Translations under genes and position numbers: made by a program
The notes under the pieces: model-generated
Told to the model about the DNA's origin: nothing
What the model saw: the letters and a program-made list of their open reading frames with translations, nothing else
The model's database searches: none
Part shown: piece by piece, positions 28,241 through 37,305 of the stretch
Position numbering within the stretch: the stretch's first letter is position 1
Layout of the letters: each line of letters opens with the position of its first letter
From: Hypericibacter sp049323455
GTDB taxonomy: Bacteria; Pseudomonadota; Alphaproteobacteria; Dongiales; Dongiaceae
Direction of reading: 5' to 3'
DNA: 64,000 nt
NCBI GenBank assembly: GCA_049323455.1
Contig: JBMONF010000024.1
Location: 1-64,000, forward strand

Positions 28241-28508
28241 GGCTGATCCTTCCATCCTCGAGGAAATGGCCCGGAGAAGTCGGACGGGGCGCACGCGGGA
28301 CAAGGGCGGCGCCTCCGCCCGGCCGGGCGACTGAAAAGGCGGCCGGACCATAAGGGATTCGTTGCCGCGACGCAACATGGGTCGGCCCGATTTCCGGGCA
28401 TTTTTCGCGACGAGGGAGCCGTTCGTACCGCCGGCCGGTCTGCCACGCCCCGCTTGCTTGCCGGCACCCCCAGCCCGCTAACGCCAGCCCTCGAAGACCG
28501 GTCCGGTG

Positions 28509-29774
28509 TCAAACCTTGCCGGCGACCGGTACCGGAAGAGCCCGGCGCCGGGCTCTCAACCATAGGACGGCGAGCGCCGCCGCCAGGATCGCCGGCACCA
28601 CCCCGATATTGACCGCCTGCCAACCGAACTGGTTCTGCAGCGCGCCAGCCGAGAACGAAGCCGTCGACACGCCGAGGCCAATCAGGAAATCGTTGAGCGC
28701 CTGCACCTTGGCGCGTTCGGCCGGGCGGTAGGTTTCGGTCAGGAGAGAGGACGCGCCGATATAGAGGAAGTTCCAGCCGCTGCCGAGCAGCACCAGCGCC
28801 GCCCAGAACTGAAACAGGCCGGTGCCCGCCAGATTGAAGCCGACACAGCCCAAAAGCATCGCGGCACCGGCGAGCATGATGTTGAGCACGCCGAAACGCT
28901 GGATCAGATGGCCCGTCACGAAGGAGGGCGCGAACATGCCCAGCACGTGCCACTGGATGACAAAGGCCGAGTCATCGAAGGAATGGTGGTGGCCGGCCAT
29001 GGCCAGAGGCGTCGCCGTCATGACGAACGACATGGAGGCGTAGCCGATCATGCCGCCGATCACCGCGACGACGAAGGCCGGCTGGCTCGCGATCTCCGCG
29101 ATCGGCCGTCCGGTTTCGTGACGCTCCGTGAGGTCCGGGCGTGGCATACGCAGGAGCTGCAGCAGCAGGAGGCTGCCGATCGCGAGCCCGATCAGGACGG
29201 CGAAGCAGCCGGCGAATTCCACGCTGTCCACCGCGAGCCGGGACCAGCGCGCCGACAGCGGTCCGAAGATCGCCGCTATCACGCCGCCGGTCATGACCAA
29301 CGAGATGGCCTTGGCCTTGAACGCCTCGTCGGCCGCGTCGGCGGCAGCGAAACGGTAGAACTGGGCGAAGGCGGCCCCGACGCCGACCAGCGCGTTGCCG
29401 ACGCAGAACGTCCAGAAGCTCGCCGTGAAGACCGCCTCGAACATCACCACGCCGCCGATCAGGGCCGCGCCGGCGCCGACCGAGAAGCCCCCGCGCCGCC
29501 CGACCCGCTTCATGAGAAGCGAGGCCGGGAAGGTCGTCAGCATCGCGGCGGTGAACTGGAGCCCGAGCGGCAGGGTCGAGAGCGCCGGGTCGGGCGCGAG
29601 CTTGTGGCCGACCAGCGCCGATACGGCGATCATCAGGCTCAGCCCGGTCATGTTGAGGGCCTGGCACAGGGCGAGGATGAGGACGTTGCGGCGGGTTGTT
29701 GTCAGCAGCATGGCGCCCGGCAGAATGCGGCGGCCACCCGCCCGAAGCAAGCGCGGTAAGGGAAGGCGAGCCAT
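28509..29774 (-). CDS. MFS transporter, YfcJ/sugar-efflux-like
   Basis: A membrane carrier of about 421 residues with twelve hydrophobic helices. It has RRNVLILALCQALNMTGLSL at the first helix, LLMKRVGRRGGFSVG after helix 2, and the MFS repeat GHLIQRFGVLNIMLAG in the second half. Substrate unknown. ATG 29774 is given; GTG 29777 and ATG 29711 (MLLTTTRRNV, nearer relatives' start) are alternatives, the last perhaps more likely. It follows the small membrane protein and thiL on the same strand. Confidence 0.83.
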   Translation of the reverse strand: MARLPLPRLLRAGGRRILPGAMLLTTTRRNVLILALCQALNMTGLSLMIAVSALVGHKLAPDPALSTLPLGLQFTAAMLTTFPASLLMKRVGRRGGFSVGAGAALIGGVVMFEAVFTASFWTFCVGNALVGVGAAFAQFYRFAAADAADEAFKAKAISLVMTGGVIAAIFGPLSARWSRLAVDSVEFAGCFAVLIGLAIGSLLLLQLLRMPRPDLTERHETGRPIAEIASQPAFVVAVIGGMIGYASMSFVMTATPLAMAGHHHSFDDSAFVIQWHVLGMFAPSFVTGHLIQRFGVLNIMLAGAAMLLGCVGFNLAGTGLFQFWAALVLLGSGWNFLYIGASSLLTETYRPAERAKVQALNDFLIGLGVSTASFSAGALQNQFGWQAVNIGVVPAILAAALAVLWLRARRRALPVPVAGKV

Positions 29775-29825
29775 CACCGGTTGGCACCTGCTCGAGCGCC
29801 CTCGGTCCGGCCGAATGGATCGGGC

Positions 29826-30275
29826 TCAGCTGGCGAAGCGCGTTTCCACGGCCGGGAAGCTGACGTCGGTCGCGGCGTCGGGCTTGCCGATCGCCTTGTT
29901 TGCCGTCAGCAGCAAGCGCGCCTTGATGAGCCCAAGGTCGAAATTGCGCTCCTGCATCAGGCGGCGCCCGATCAGATCGTAAAGCGCGACATAGAGCCGG
30001 TCGGTAATCAGCGGCGCTAACGCCTTGGCCTGGACCAGCGCCGCCTCGTCCTTCATCTGGAACGCCATCTCGACGGTGACGAGCCCGTGCAACTGACCGT
30101 CGCGGATCACCGGCACGGTGAACGCCGGCAAGTTGAGATAGACGGGCGCCGTCGGAGCGGGCGCCGCCGCCTGCTCGATCTCCGCCGGCGGCTTGCGCAG
30201 GAAGAACCACCAGCCGGCAGCACCGCCGCCGCCCAGAAGGAGCAGCACCAGCAGGATCAGAACGAGCCTCTTCAT
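29826..30275 (-). CDS. single-pass membrane protein, weakly FliL-like
   Basis: A 149-residue protein with an N-terminal helix (about 3-22) and a periplasmic domain. The segment PVYLNLPAFTVPVI and the later TDRLYVALYDLIGRRL recall FliL-type proteins, but the FliL C-terminal motif is not clear and no flagellar genes are near, so I do not name it FliL. It sits between thiL and an MFS gene, a place where rhodospirillalean genomes often carry such a protein. Confidence 0.68.
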   Translation of the reverse strand: MKRLVLILLVLLLLGGGGAAGWWFFLRKPPAEIEQAAAPAPTAPVYLNLPAFTVPVIRDGQLHGLVTVEMAFQMKDEAALVQAKALAPLITDRLYVALYDLIGRRLMQERNFDLGLIKARLLLTANKAIGKPDAATDVSFPAVETRFAS

Positions 30276-30330
30276 TTGGGGCCAGGGTCGCCCCGGCCCG
30301 TTGAAAATTTGGTTAAGGCTTGGCTAAGGC

Positions 30331-31341
30331 TCAGAAATGCTGCCAGCCGCGCCGCGCGAGCGGGACCTCGCGGCCGGCCTGGTCGATGAGCCGCACCGCC
30401 CCGCCCTTGGTCCCGCCAGCTGCGACCATCCGGCCGATCGCGGCAATCGGCAGGGCCAAGCGCTGGCCCAGCGCCGCGATGGCCGGCGCGTTGGCCGCGG
30501 GCGCCGTGAATAGCAGCTCGTAATCGTCGCCGCCGGCCACGATGTCGGCGAGAAAGGCGGGATCGCGCGCCAGCGCCGCCCGGGCTGCCGGCGAGAGCGG
30601 CAGTTTGGCGATCTCCACCTCGGCGCCAAGGCGGGACTGCTCGCCGATATGGCCGAGGTCGGCGACGAGCCCGTCCGACACGTCGATCGCCGCCTTGGTG
30701 AGGCCGGTCTCGACCAGCGCCATGCCCAGCGTCAGGCGAGGCCGCGGCAGGCGATAGCGATCGATCAGAAACGCCCCCTGCTCCGCCGACAGCCAGTCGA
30801 GAAGGCCGCGCAGCCGTTTCAAGCCCAGGGCGCCGTCGCCGAGCGTGCCGCTGACAAAGACGAGATCGTCGGCCTTGGCCGCGTTACGCCGCAGCGCCTT
30901 TCCCGTCGGCACCTCGCCCAGCGCCGTGAGCGAAAGCGCCAACGGCCCTGGCGTGCCGGTCGTATCGCCGCCTAGGAGCCCGATTCCGAACTCGGCCTGA
31001 TCGGCGGCGAGCCCGGCGCAGAACGATGCCAACCAGGGCTCGTCGACGCTCTCCGGGAAGGCGCAGGTCATCAGATAGCCGATCGGAGCGGCGCCCATGG
31101 CAGCCAGATCGGAGATGTTCACGCGCAACATCTTGCGCGCGATCTGGTCGGGCGGGTCGTCGGGCAGGAAATGGACGCCGGCGATGACCGCATCGGTTGT
31201 CGCGACCAATTCGGTGCCGGGCTTGGGACCGATCAACGCGGCGTCGTCGCCCAGGCCCAGCGCGCCGGGCATGCCGGCCGCGAGCGGCGCGAAATAGCGC
31301 TCGATCAGCTCGAACTCACCCGGCAGTTTCGCTGCGCCCAC
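30331..31341 (-). CDS. thiL: thiamine-monophosphate kinase
   Basis: Last step of thiamine diphosphate synthesis: phosphorylates thiamine monophosphate with ATP. The 336-residue product starts GEFELIERYFAPLA and has GLGDDAALI, GDTTGTPGPLALSLTALG and the C-terminal AIDVSDGLVADLGHI. The chosen GTG 31341 gives the family N-terminus; a longer frame upstream lies inside nusB in another frame. It overlaps the nusB 3' end by 26 bases, the usual nusB-thiL coupling. Confidence 0.94.
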   Translation of the reverse strand: MGAAKLPGEFELIERYFAPLAAGMPGALGLGDDAALIGPKPGTELVATTDAVIAGVHFLPDDPPDQIARKMLRVNISDLAAMGAAPIGYLMTCAFPESVDEPWLASFCAGLAADQAEFGIGLLGGDTTGTPGPLALSLTALGEVPTGKALRRNAAKADDLVFVSGTLGDGALGLKRLRGLLDWLSAEQGAFLIDRYRLPRPRLTLGMALVETGLTKAAIDVSDGLVADLGHIGEQSRLGAEVEIAKLPLSPAARAALARDPAFLADIVAGGDDYELLFTAPAANAPAIAALGQRLALPIAAIGRMVAAGGTKGGAVRLIDQAGREVPLARRGWQHF

Positions 31342-31834
31342 GCGGATGCTCCCCCAACTCGTCCGGCCGCAACGACCGCGCGATGCGATCGAGCACGCCG
31401 TTGACGAGCCCGGTCTCCTTGTCGCCGAGGAAGGCCGCCGCGATCGAGACATATTCGCTGATGGCCACGCGCACCGGCAGATCGGGCCGCGCCGAGATCT
31501 CGTAGGCGCCGGCTCGCAGGATCGCCAGCAACAGCAGCTCCAGCCGCTCCACCGACCAGTCGGGATCGAGCACCGCCGCCACCATGTCGTCGAGGTCGCC
31601 TTTCATGGCGGTGGCGCCGCGCACCAGATCGGCGAAGAGCTGGGGATCGCTCTCCGGCACCCCGCCCTCCTCGATCGCCCTGCCCAGGCGGTGGCGCAAG
31701 AACTCGCCGATGACCACGGCGGGATCCGCCCCGGTGAGCGCGATCTGATAGAGCGCCTGCACCGCCGCCAGCCGGGCGCCGCGGCGGGGGTCGATCGCGG
31801 GCTTGCCTTTTCCGGGTTCGGCGCCGCGGCTCAT
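31316..31834 (-). CDS. nusB: transcription antitermination protein NusB
   Basis: All-helical RNA-binding protein that joins NusE/S10 in rRNA antitermination. The 172-residue product has RRGARLAAVQALYQIALTG near the start and RLELLLLAILRAGAYEI plus FVNGVLDRIAR-like LVNGVLDRIARSL near the end. The start shares ATGA with the end of ribH, so the two are coupled. It ends inside the 5' end of thiL. Confidence 0.95.
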   Translation of the reverse strand: MSRGAEPGKGKPAIDPRRGARLAAVQALYQIALTGADPAVVIGEFLRHRLGRAIEEGGVPESDPQLFADLVRGATAMKGDLDDMVAAVLDPDWSVERLELLLLAILRAGAYEISARPDLPVRVAISEYVSIAAAFLGDKETGLVNGVLDRIARSLRPDELGEHPRGRSETAG

Positions 31835-32313
31835 GGGACCGGACGACCGAGCACGGGCGCCAGCCCGTAGCGCCGCTTGAGCGCGATCATGGCGAGGCAG
31901 GCCTGGACGGCGTCGCGCCCCTTGTTCTTCTTGTCGATGCGCGCGCGCGCCAGTGCCTGCGCCTCGTTCTCGACCGTCAGGATGCCGTAGCCGATGGCGA
32001 GCCCCATCTGCACCGCCAAGTCCTGGAGCCCTCGCGCGCTCTCCTCGCAGACATAGTCGTAATGCGTGGTTTCGCCGCGAATGACACAGCCCAGCGCCAC
32101 ATAGCCGTCATAGGGTTTCGCGAGCCGGCCCTGCCGGCCCGCCTCGGCGGCGAAGCGGATCGCCGCCGGCACCTCGAAGGCGCCCGGCACCTCGACGCGA
32201 TCGTAAGAGCAGCCGGCCGCTTGCAGCGCCGCGATCGCGCCCTTCGCCAGCTCGTCGGAGATGTGGGTGTAGAAACGCGATTCGACGATCAGGACATGCG
32301 GCGCGTCGGCCAT
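31831..32313 (-). CDS. ribH: 6,7-dimethyl-8-ribityllumazine synthase
   Basis: Penultimate step of riboflavin synthesis: joins 5-amino-6-ribitylaminouracil with dihydroxybutanone phosphate. Motifs: VPGAFEVPAAI, GCVIRGETTHYDYV with the catalytic His, and a GYGILTVENEAQAL segment. The 160-residue length is right for the icosahedral enzyme. It lies between ribBX and nusB, and its stop overlaps the nusB start. Confidence 0.96.
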   Translation of the reverse strand: MADAPHVLIVESRFYTHISDELAKGAIAALQAAGCSYDRVEVPGAFEVPAAIRFAAEAGRQGRLAKPYDGYVALGCVIRGETTHYDYVCEESARGLQDLAVQMGLAIGYGILTVENEAQALARARIDKKNKGRDAVQACLAMIALKRRYGLAPVLGRPVP

Positions 32314-32368
32314 GAGATCTGCGATTCCTTCGTGGAGAAAGCGGCAGCGATGATGCGAGGCTGGTATC

Positions 32369-33511
32369 TCACCGTGCCAGCGGGATCGGCCACTGGTCCA
32401 CGACCGTGAGGCCGTAGCCCTCGAGGCCGACGATGGTGCGCTTCGTGTTGGACAGCAGAATCATCTCGCGCACGCCGAGATCGAGCAGGATCTGCGCGCC
32501 CACGCCATAATCGCGGAGTTGGCCCGCATGCCCCTCTTTCCTTTGGTGAGCCAGCACCCGCTCGCTCAGGGTCGTGGGCAGAGGCTCCCGGATCACGACG
32601 ATCACGCCGCGGCCGTGGTCGGCGATCATCTGCATCGCCGTCTGGAGCTGGCCGCCGCGCCCGCCGGTGCAATCGCCCAGCACGTCGTCGAGCACGTTGA
32701 GCGCGTGCATGCGCACCGGCACCGGCCCCGGCGTCGACACGTCCCCCTTCACGAGCGCGATATGCTCGGCATAGGCGGCGCGGTTGACATAGACGATCAT
32801 GTGGAACTTGCCGCCATAGCGGCTCTCGAACTCGGTCTCGATCGTCCGCTCCACGATGCGGTCGTGCCGCCGGCGATAGGCGATCAGGTCGGCGATGGTG
32901 CCGATCTTGAGGCCGTGGCGCTGGGCAAAGGCGATCAGATCGTCGCGTCGCGCCATCGTGCCGTCGTCGTTCATGATCTCGCAGATCACGCCCGACGGAT
33001 TGAGGCCGGCGAGCCGGGCGAGATCGACGGCGGCCTCGGTGTGGCCGGCACGCACCAGCACGCCGCCGTTGCGCGCCTGCAGCGGAAAGACATGGCCGGG
33101 CGTCACGATGTCCGCGCGTCCCTTGCTGGGATCGATGGCGGTGGCGATGGTGCGGGCGCGGTCGGAGGCCGAGATGCCGGTGGTCACACCCTCGCGTGCC
33201 TCGATCGAGACCGTGAAGGCGGTCTGGTGCCGGGTCGCGTTATGCTGCGCCATGAGCGGCAGGCCAAGCTGCTCGACCCGCTCGGGCGTCAGCGCCAGGC
33301 AGATCAGCCCGCGCCCGTACTTCGCCATGAAATTGATGGCATCGGGCGTGGCCATCTGCGCCGGGATCACGAGGTCGCCCTCGTTCTCGCGCCCTTCGTC
33401 GTCCACCAGGACGAACATCCGGCCGTTGCGGGCCTCCTCGATGATCGCCTCGGTCGGCGAGACGAGCTCGCTGAAGGTCGCGCGCCAGGGCTCGAGCTTG
33501 GCTTGGCTCAT
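32369..33511 (-). CDS. ribB: RibBX: DHBP synthase with degenerate GTP cyclohydrolase II domain
   Basis: The N-terminal domain (about 1-210) is a complete 3,4-dihydroxy-2-butanone-4-phosphate synthase: DDEGRENEGDLVI, RHQTAFTVSIEAREGVTTGI and GHTEAAVDLARLAG. The C-terminal domain (about 215-380) has the RibA fold but not its zinc site. Where RibA has three cysteines in SEC and RCDCG, this protein reads MHALNV and GDCTGGRG, so only one Cys remains. That matches the RibBX variant common in Proteobacteria. A separate active RibA must be elsewhere. Overlaps the ribE end by four bases (ATGA). Confidence 0.92.
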   Translation of the reverse strand: MSQAKLEPWRATFSELVSPTEAIIEEARNGRMFVLVDDEGRENEGDLVIPAQMATPDAINFMAKYGRGLICLALTPERVEQLGLPLMAQHNATRHQTAFTVSIEAREGVTTGISASDRARTIATAIDPSKGRADIVTPGHVFPLQARNGGVLVRAGHTEAAVDLARLAGLNPSGVICEIMNDDGTMARRDDLIAFAQRHGLKIGTIADLIAYRRRHDRIVERTIETEFESRYGGKFHMIVYVNRAAYAEHIALVKGDVSTPGPVPVRMHALNVLDDVLGDCTGGRGGQLQTAMQMIADHGRGVIVVIREPLPTTLSERVLAHQRKEGHAGQLRDYGVGAQILLDLGVREMILLSNTKRTIVGLEGYGLTVVDQWPIPLAR

Positions 33512-34110
33512 GCCGGTTCCTTTTCCGTAAGGCGGGCAAGGTAGCGCGCCATCAGGTCGATTTCCAGATTGACCCGGTCGCCCGCCTGAAGCGTGCCGAA
33601 ATCGGTTTCCCGCCGGGTGATGGGGATGATATTGACCCCGAAGCGGGGTCCCGAGACCTCGTTAACCGTGAGCGAAACGCCATCGAGCGCGACCGATCCC
33701 TTGGGCGCGATGAAGCGCGCCAGCGCCGCCGGCGCCTCCACGGTGAAACGCAGGCTTTCCCCCTCCGGCCGGCGCTCGCGGATGACGGCGACGCCGTCCA
33801 CATGGCCCTGCACCAGATGGCCGCCCAACTCGTCGCCGAGCTTGAGCGGGCGCTCGAGATTGACCGGCCGGCCGGGCTGCCAATCGCCGAGCGTGGTGCG
33901 GGCCAGCGTCTCGGCTGAGGCATCGACGGCGAACCAGCCGGGTCCCTTCTCCACCACGCTGAGGCAGCAGCCGTTGCAGGCGATCGAGGCGCCGATCTCG
34001 ATCGTTGCCGTGTCATAGGCGGTCTCGAGGGCGAGGCGCACGCCCGTCCCGCCGCCCGTCGGGGTGACCGAGCGCACGCGCCCGAGATCGGTGATGATGC
34101 CGGTGAACAT
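33508..34110 (-). CDS. ribE: riboflavin synthase alpha chain
   Basis: Converts two lumazine molecules to riboflavin and a pyrimidine. The protein has the characteristic start MFTGIITDLGRV, two repeated lumazine-binding domains (about 1-97 and 98-200) and the SIACNGCCLSVV and SVALDGVSLTVNEV signatures, one per domain. ATG 34110 yields 200 residues; the upstream extension does not match the family. It lies between ribD and ribBX, with a four-base overlap downstream. Confidence 0.95.
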   Translation of the reverse strand: MFTGIITDLGRVRSVTPTGGGTGVRLALETAYDTATIEIGASIACNGCCLSVVEKGPGWFAVDASAETLARTTLGDWQPGRPVNLERPLKLGDELGGHLVQGHVDGVAVIRERRPEGESLRFTVEAPAALARFIAPKGSVALDGVSLTVNEVSGPRFGVNIIPITRRETDFGTLQAGDRVNLEIDLMARYLARLTEKEPA

Positions 34111-34138
34111 GTCTGACCCGCGCCAATGCCGCGCCAAC

Positions 34139-35278
34139 TTAAGCGCGGCGTTTATAGCTTTCCAGCAGGTCGTCGCCCAGGCTTTCGGTGCCGACACGCA
34201 GGAAGCGCGGCATGGCCGCGAGCCGCGTCAGGCCCAGCGGCGCGGCGGCGGGCAGGCCGTCGCCTCCGATCACCCCGGAACTGCGGAACCAGAGCAGCCG
34301 GTCCACGAGGTCGGCCGCCAGCAGGGCCGCCGTGAGCCGGCTGCCGCCCTCGACCAGGACCCGCGTCAGGCCGCGCCGGCCGAGCTCGGCCATCACGGCC
34401 GCCAGATCGAAGCGCCCATCAGCGGCCAACGGCGCCTCGATCAGCTCGCAGCCGGCCGCGGCATAGGCCGCGCCTCGGGCCGCCGCAGCACCGGGCCCCA
34501 CCACGAGCCAGGTGGGATGCATCGCGGCGGTCGCGACCAGCTTGGCCGTGGCCGGCAGGCTCAAGGCGCGATCGAGCACGATGCGCACCGGCCGGCGGTC
34601 GTCCAGGCCCGCCAGCCGGCAGGTCAGCTCGGGATCGTCCGCCCGGGCCGTGCCGCTACCGACCAGCACCGCATCGTGGCGCGCTCGCAGGAGATGAGTG
34701 CGCGCCCGGGCGGCCTCGCCGGTGATCCAGCGGCTCTCGCCGCTCGCCAGCGCGATGCGTCCGTCGAGCGTGCTGGCGATCTTGAGCGCGATGAGCGGCC
34801 GGCCTTTGGTCACGCGCGACAGGAAGCCGGCGTTGACTTCGGTCGCCTCCTCCTCCAGCACCCCGCTCGTTACCGCGATGCCGGCCGCGCGCAACCGCTC
34901 CAGCCCCTGCCCGCGCACGCGCGGATCGGGATCGCCGGTCGCCACCACGCAGCGCGCGATGCCGGCTGCCACCAGCGCGTCGGCGCAGGGCGGCGTGACC
35001 CCATGATGCGAGCAGGGCTCGAGGCTGACATAGGCGGTCGAGCCACGCGCCGCCGCGCCCGCGCGTCTTAGCGCCTCGGTCTCGGCATGCGGGCGCCCGC
35101 CGGGCTGGGTCCAGCCGCGGCCGACGACCCGGCCGCCAAATCCGCCTTCGGGCGCCACCAGCACGCAGCCCACCGCCGGATTGGGCCAGACGCGCCCCAG
35201 CCCCCGCGCCGCCAGCGAAAGGGCCGCGCGCATGTGGGCGAGGTCGATGTCGACGAGTTTGATATTGCCTGCTGCCAA
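34139..35278 (-). CDS. ribD: bifunctional riboflavin deaminase/reductase RibD
   Basis: Two-domain enzyme of 379 residues. The N-terminal deaminase (about 1-150) has the zinc motifs GRPHAETEAL and LEPCSHHGVTPPCADAL. The reductase half (about 155-379) has the family segments RPLIALKIASTLDGRIAL and DPELTCRLAGL, and a late VEGGSRLTAALL. It is first gene of ribD-ribE-ribBX-ribH-nusB-thiL. A palindromic repeat pair lies upstream; no FMN riboswitch was seen. Confidence 0.95.
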   Translation of the reverse strand: MAAGNIKLVDIDLAHMRAALSLAARGLGRVWPNPAVGCVLVAPEGGFGGRVVGRGWTQPGGRPHAETEALRRAGAAARGSTAYVSLEPCSHHGVTPPCADALVAAGIARCVVATGDPDPRVRGQGLERLRAAGIAVTSGVLEEEATEVNAGFLSRVTKGRPLIALKIASTLDGRIALASGESRWITGEAARARTHLLRARHDAVLVGSGTARADDPELTCRLAGLDDRRPVRIVLDRALSLPATAKLVATAAMHPTWLVVGPGAAAARGAAYAAAGCELIEAPLAADGRFDLAAVMAELGRRGLTRVLVEGGSRLTAALLAADLVDRLLWFRSSGVIGGDGLPAAAPLGLTRLAAMPRFLRVGTESLGDDLLESYKRRA

Positions 35279-35302
35279 TCGCGCTGACGTCTCTTTCCCG
35301 AG

Positions 35303-35399
35303 CCGTCATTCCCGCGAAAGCGGGAAACCATGAACACGAACCGAGACCAGGGCTCGCCACGCCGGTGTTCATGGACCCCCGCTTTCGTGGGGGTGACGA
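35303..35399. repeat. REP-like palindrome pair, family A copy 2
   Basis: Two outward arms, CGTCATTCCCGCGAAAGCGG and CCCCCGCTTTCGTGGGGG followed by TGACG, enclose a 10-bp inverted repeat CCATGAACAC / GTGTTCATGG. The whole can fold into one long hairpin. It lies in the gap between nrdR and ribD. Same architecture as the copy at 2243. Confidence 0.78.
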
Positions 35400-35466
35400 T
35401 CGAATCCATATCTCGGCCAGGGCGCCCCCTGGCTGCCAACCGGCGATCCGCGACCCCCGACCGCCC

Positions 35467-35925
35467 TCAGTCGTTCTCGCCGCCGAGCCGGCCCACGAAC
35501 TCCTCGAAATCCTTGGCCTCGCGGAAGTTGCGATAGACCGAGGCGTAGCGCACGAAGGCGACCTGATCGAGGCTCTTGAGCGCCTCCATCACCATCTCGC
35601 CCACGACCTTCGAGGGGATCTCGCTCTCGCCCGAGCTCTCGAGCCGCCGCACGATGCCGTTGACCACGCGTTCGAGGCGTTCGGAATCCACGGGCCGCTT
35701 GCGCAGCGCGATCTGCATCGAGCGCATCAGCTTGTCGCGATCGAAAGGCTCGCGCTGCCCGTTGCTCTTCACCACCGTGAGCTCGCGCAGCTGCACGCGC
35801 TCGAAGGTGGTGAAGCGGGCGCCGCAATTCGGGCATTGGCGGCGCCGACGGATGGCCGAGCCGTCCTCGGTCGGCCGCGAATCCTTGACCTGCGTATCCT
35901 CGTTGCCGCAGAACGGGCAGCGCAT
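35467..35925 (-). CDS. nrdR: transcriptional repressor NrdR
   Basis: Zinc-ribbon/ATP-cone repressor of ribonucleotide reductase genes. The 152-residue product opens MRCPFCGNEDTQVKDSRPTE with CPFC and, later, CPNCGARFTTFER, the zinc ribbon. The ATP-cone follows (VVKSNGQREPFDRDKLMRSM). ATG 35925 is clear. It is just downstream of glyA, as in most alphaproteobacteria. Confidence 0.96.
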   Translation of the reverse strand: MRCPFCGNEDTQVKDSRPTEDGSAIRRRRQCPNCGARFTTFERVQLRELTVVKSNGQREPFDRDKLMRSMQIALRKRPVDSERLERVVNGIVRRLESSGESEIPSKVVGEMVMEALKSLDQVAFVRYASVYRNFREAKDFEEFVGRLGGEND

Positions 35926-35959
35926 CGCGATCCCCCCTCTTCGCTTGGCGCCCGCTCGG

Positions 35960-37264
35960 CTAGCGCCGGCCGGAATAGACCGGGAAGCGCCGGCAGAGCT
36001 CTTGCACGCGCGCGCGCACCTCGCGCTCGACCTTGCCGTTGTCGTCGGAATGCGCGGCAAGGCCGTCAAGCACCTGGCCGATCAGGCGACCGACTTCCTT
36101 GAACTCCGCGACGCCGAAGCCGCGCGTCGTCGCCGCCGGCGAGCCGAGCCGGATGCCAGACGTGATGGTCGGCTTCTCCGTGTCGTACGGAATGCCGTTC
36201 TTGTTGCAGGTGATGCCGGCATGCTCGAGGCTGGCCTCGGCGGCCTTGCCGGTGAGCTTCTTGGGCCTCAGATCGACCAGCATCAGGTGGTTGTCGGTGC
36301 CACCCGTGGTGATGGCCACGCCCTGCTCCACCAGCGTCCCCGCCAGCGCCGTGGCGTTCTCCACCACCTGCTTCGCATATTGCTTGAACTCGGGGCGCAG
36401 CGCCTCGCCGAGGGCGACCGCCTTGGCGGCGATCACATGCATCAGCGGACCGCCCTGCAGGCCGGGGAAGACCGCGGAGTTGATCTTCTTTCCGATCTCC
36501 TCGTCCATTGCCAGGATCATGCCGCCGCGCGGGCCCCTGAGCGTCTTGTGCGTCGTGGTGGTGACGACGTGCGCATGAGGCAGCGGGCTCGGATGCACGC
36601 CGCCAGCCACGAGACCGGCGAAATGCGCCATGTCGACCATGAAATAGGCGCCGACCGAATCCGCGATCTTGCGGAAGCGCTCGAAGTCCCAGAAGCGCGG
36701 ATAGGCCGAGCCGCCGGCGAGGATCAGCTTGGGCTTGTGCTCTCTGGCCAGCTTTTCGAGCTCGTCCATGTCGATGCGCAAGCTGTCGGGCCGCACATTG
36801 TAAGGCACCACCTTGAACCATTTGCCCGACTGGTTGACCGGCGAGCCGTGAGTGAGATGGCCGCCGGCCGCGAGATTGAGGCCCATGAAGGTGTCGCCCG
36901 GTTGCAGCAGCGCGAAGAACGCCGCCTGGTTCGCCTGCGCGCCAGAATGGGGCTGCACGTTGGCGAAGTTGCAACCGAACAGCTTCTTGGCCCGCTCGAT
37001 GGCGAGCGCCTCGGCCACGTCCACATATTCGCAGCCGCCGTAATAGCGTCTGCCCGGATAGCCTTCGGCGTATTTATTGGTCAGCACCGAGCCCTGCGCC
37101 TCGAGCACCGCGGCCGAGACGATGTTCTCCGAGGCGATCAGCTCGATCTGGTCCTGCTGGCGCTTGAGCTCGTCGCCCAAGGAACGCGCGACCTCGGGAT
37201 CGCGCTCGGCGAGCGGCATCGTGAAAAAGCCCGGCATCTGACCGGAAGCGTCGGCGGGAGTCAT
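35960..37264 (-). CDS. glyA: serine hydroxymethyltransferase
   Basis: PLP enzyme that interconverts serine and glycine with tetrahydrofolate. Motifs: LIASENIVSAAVLEAQGS, YAEGYPGRRYYGGCE, HFAGLVAGGVHPSP and the PLP lysine in TTTTHKTLRGPRGG. The 434-residue length is normal. The stop is 34 bases before nrdR. With rpiB upstream it forms the usual rpiB-glyA-nrdR run. Confidence 0.97.
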   Translation of the reverse strand: MTPADASGQMPGFFTMPLAERDPEVARSLGDELKRQQDQIELIASENIVSAAVLEAQGSVLTNKYAEGYPGRRYYGGCEYVDVAEALAIERAKKLFGCNFANVQPHSGAQANQAAFFALLQPGDTFMGLNLAAGGHLTHGSPVNQSGKWFKVVPYNVRPDSLRIDMDELEKLAREHKPKLILAGGSAYPRFWDFERFRKIADSVGAYFMVDMAHFAGLVAGGVHPSPLPHAHVVTTTTHKTLRGPRGGMILAMDEEIGKKINSAVFPGLQGGPLMHVIAAKAVALGEALRPEFKQYAKQVVENATALAGTLVEQGVAITTGGTDNHLMLVDLRPKKLTGKAAEASLEHAGITCNKNGIPYDTEKPTITSGIRLGSPAATTRGFGVAEFKEVGRLIGQVLDGLAAHSDDNGKVEREVRARVQELCRRFPVYSGRR

Positions 37265-37305
37265 CGTCGTGTCTATTCCTTTTTCTGCGGTGATGATGGC
37301 GTCCG

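Noticed and set aside
29826..30275. Naming the small membrane protein FliL
   Set aside because: Only the general topology and one short segment fit; there are no flagellar genes nearby.
35279..35466. FMN riboswitch upstream of ribD
   Set aside because: The conserved RFN core elements are absent; the structure visible there is a REP-like palindrome pair.
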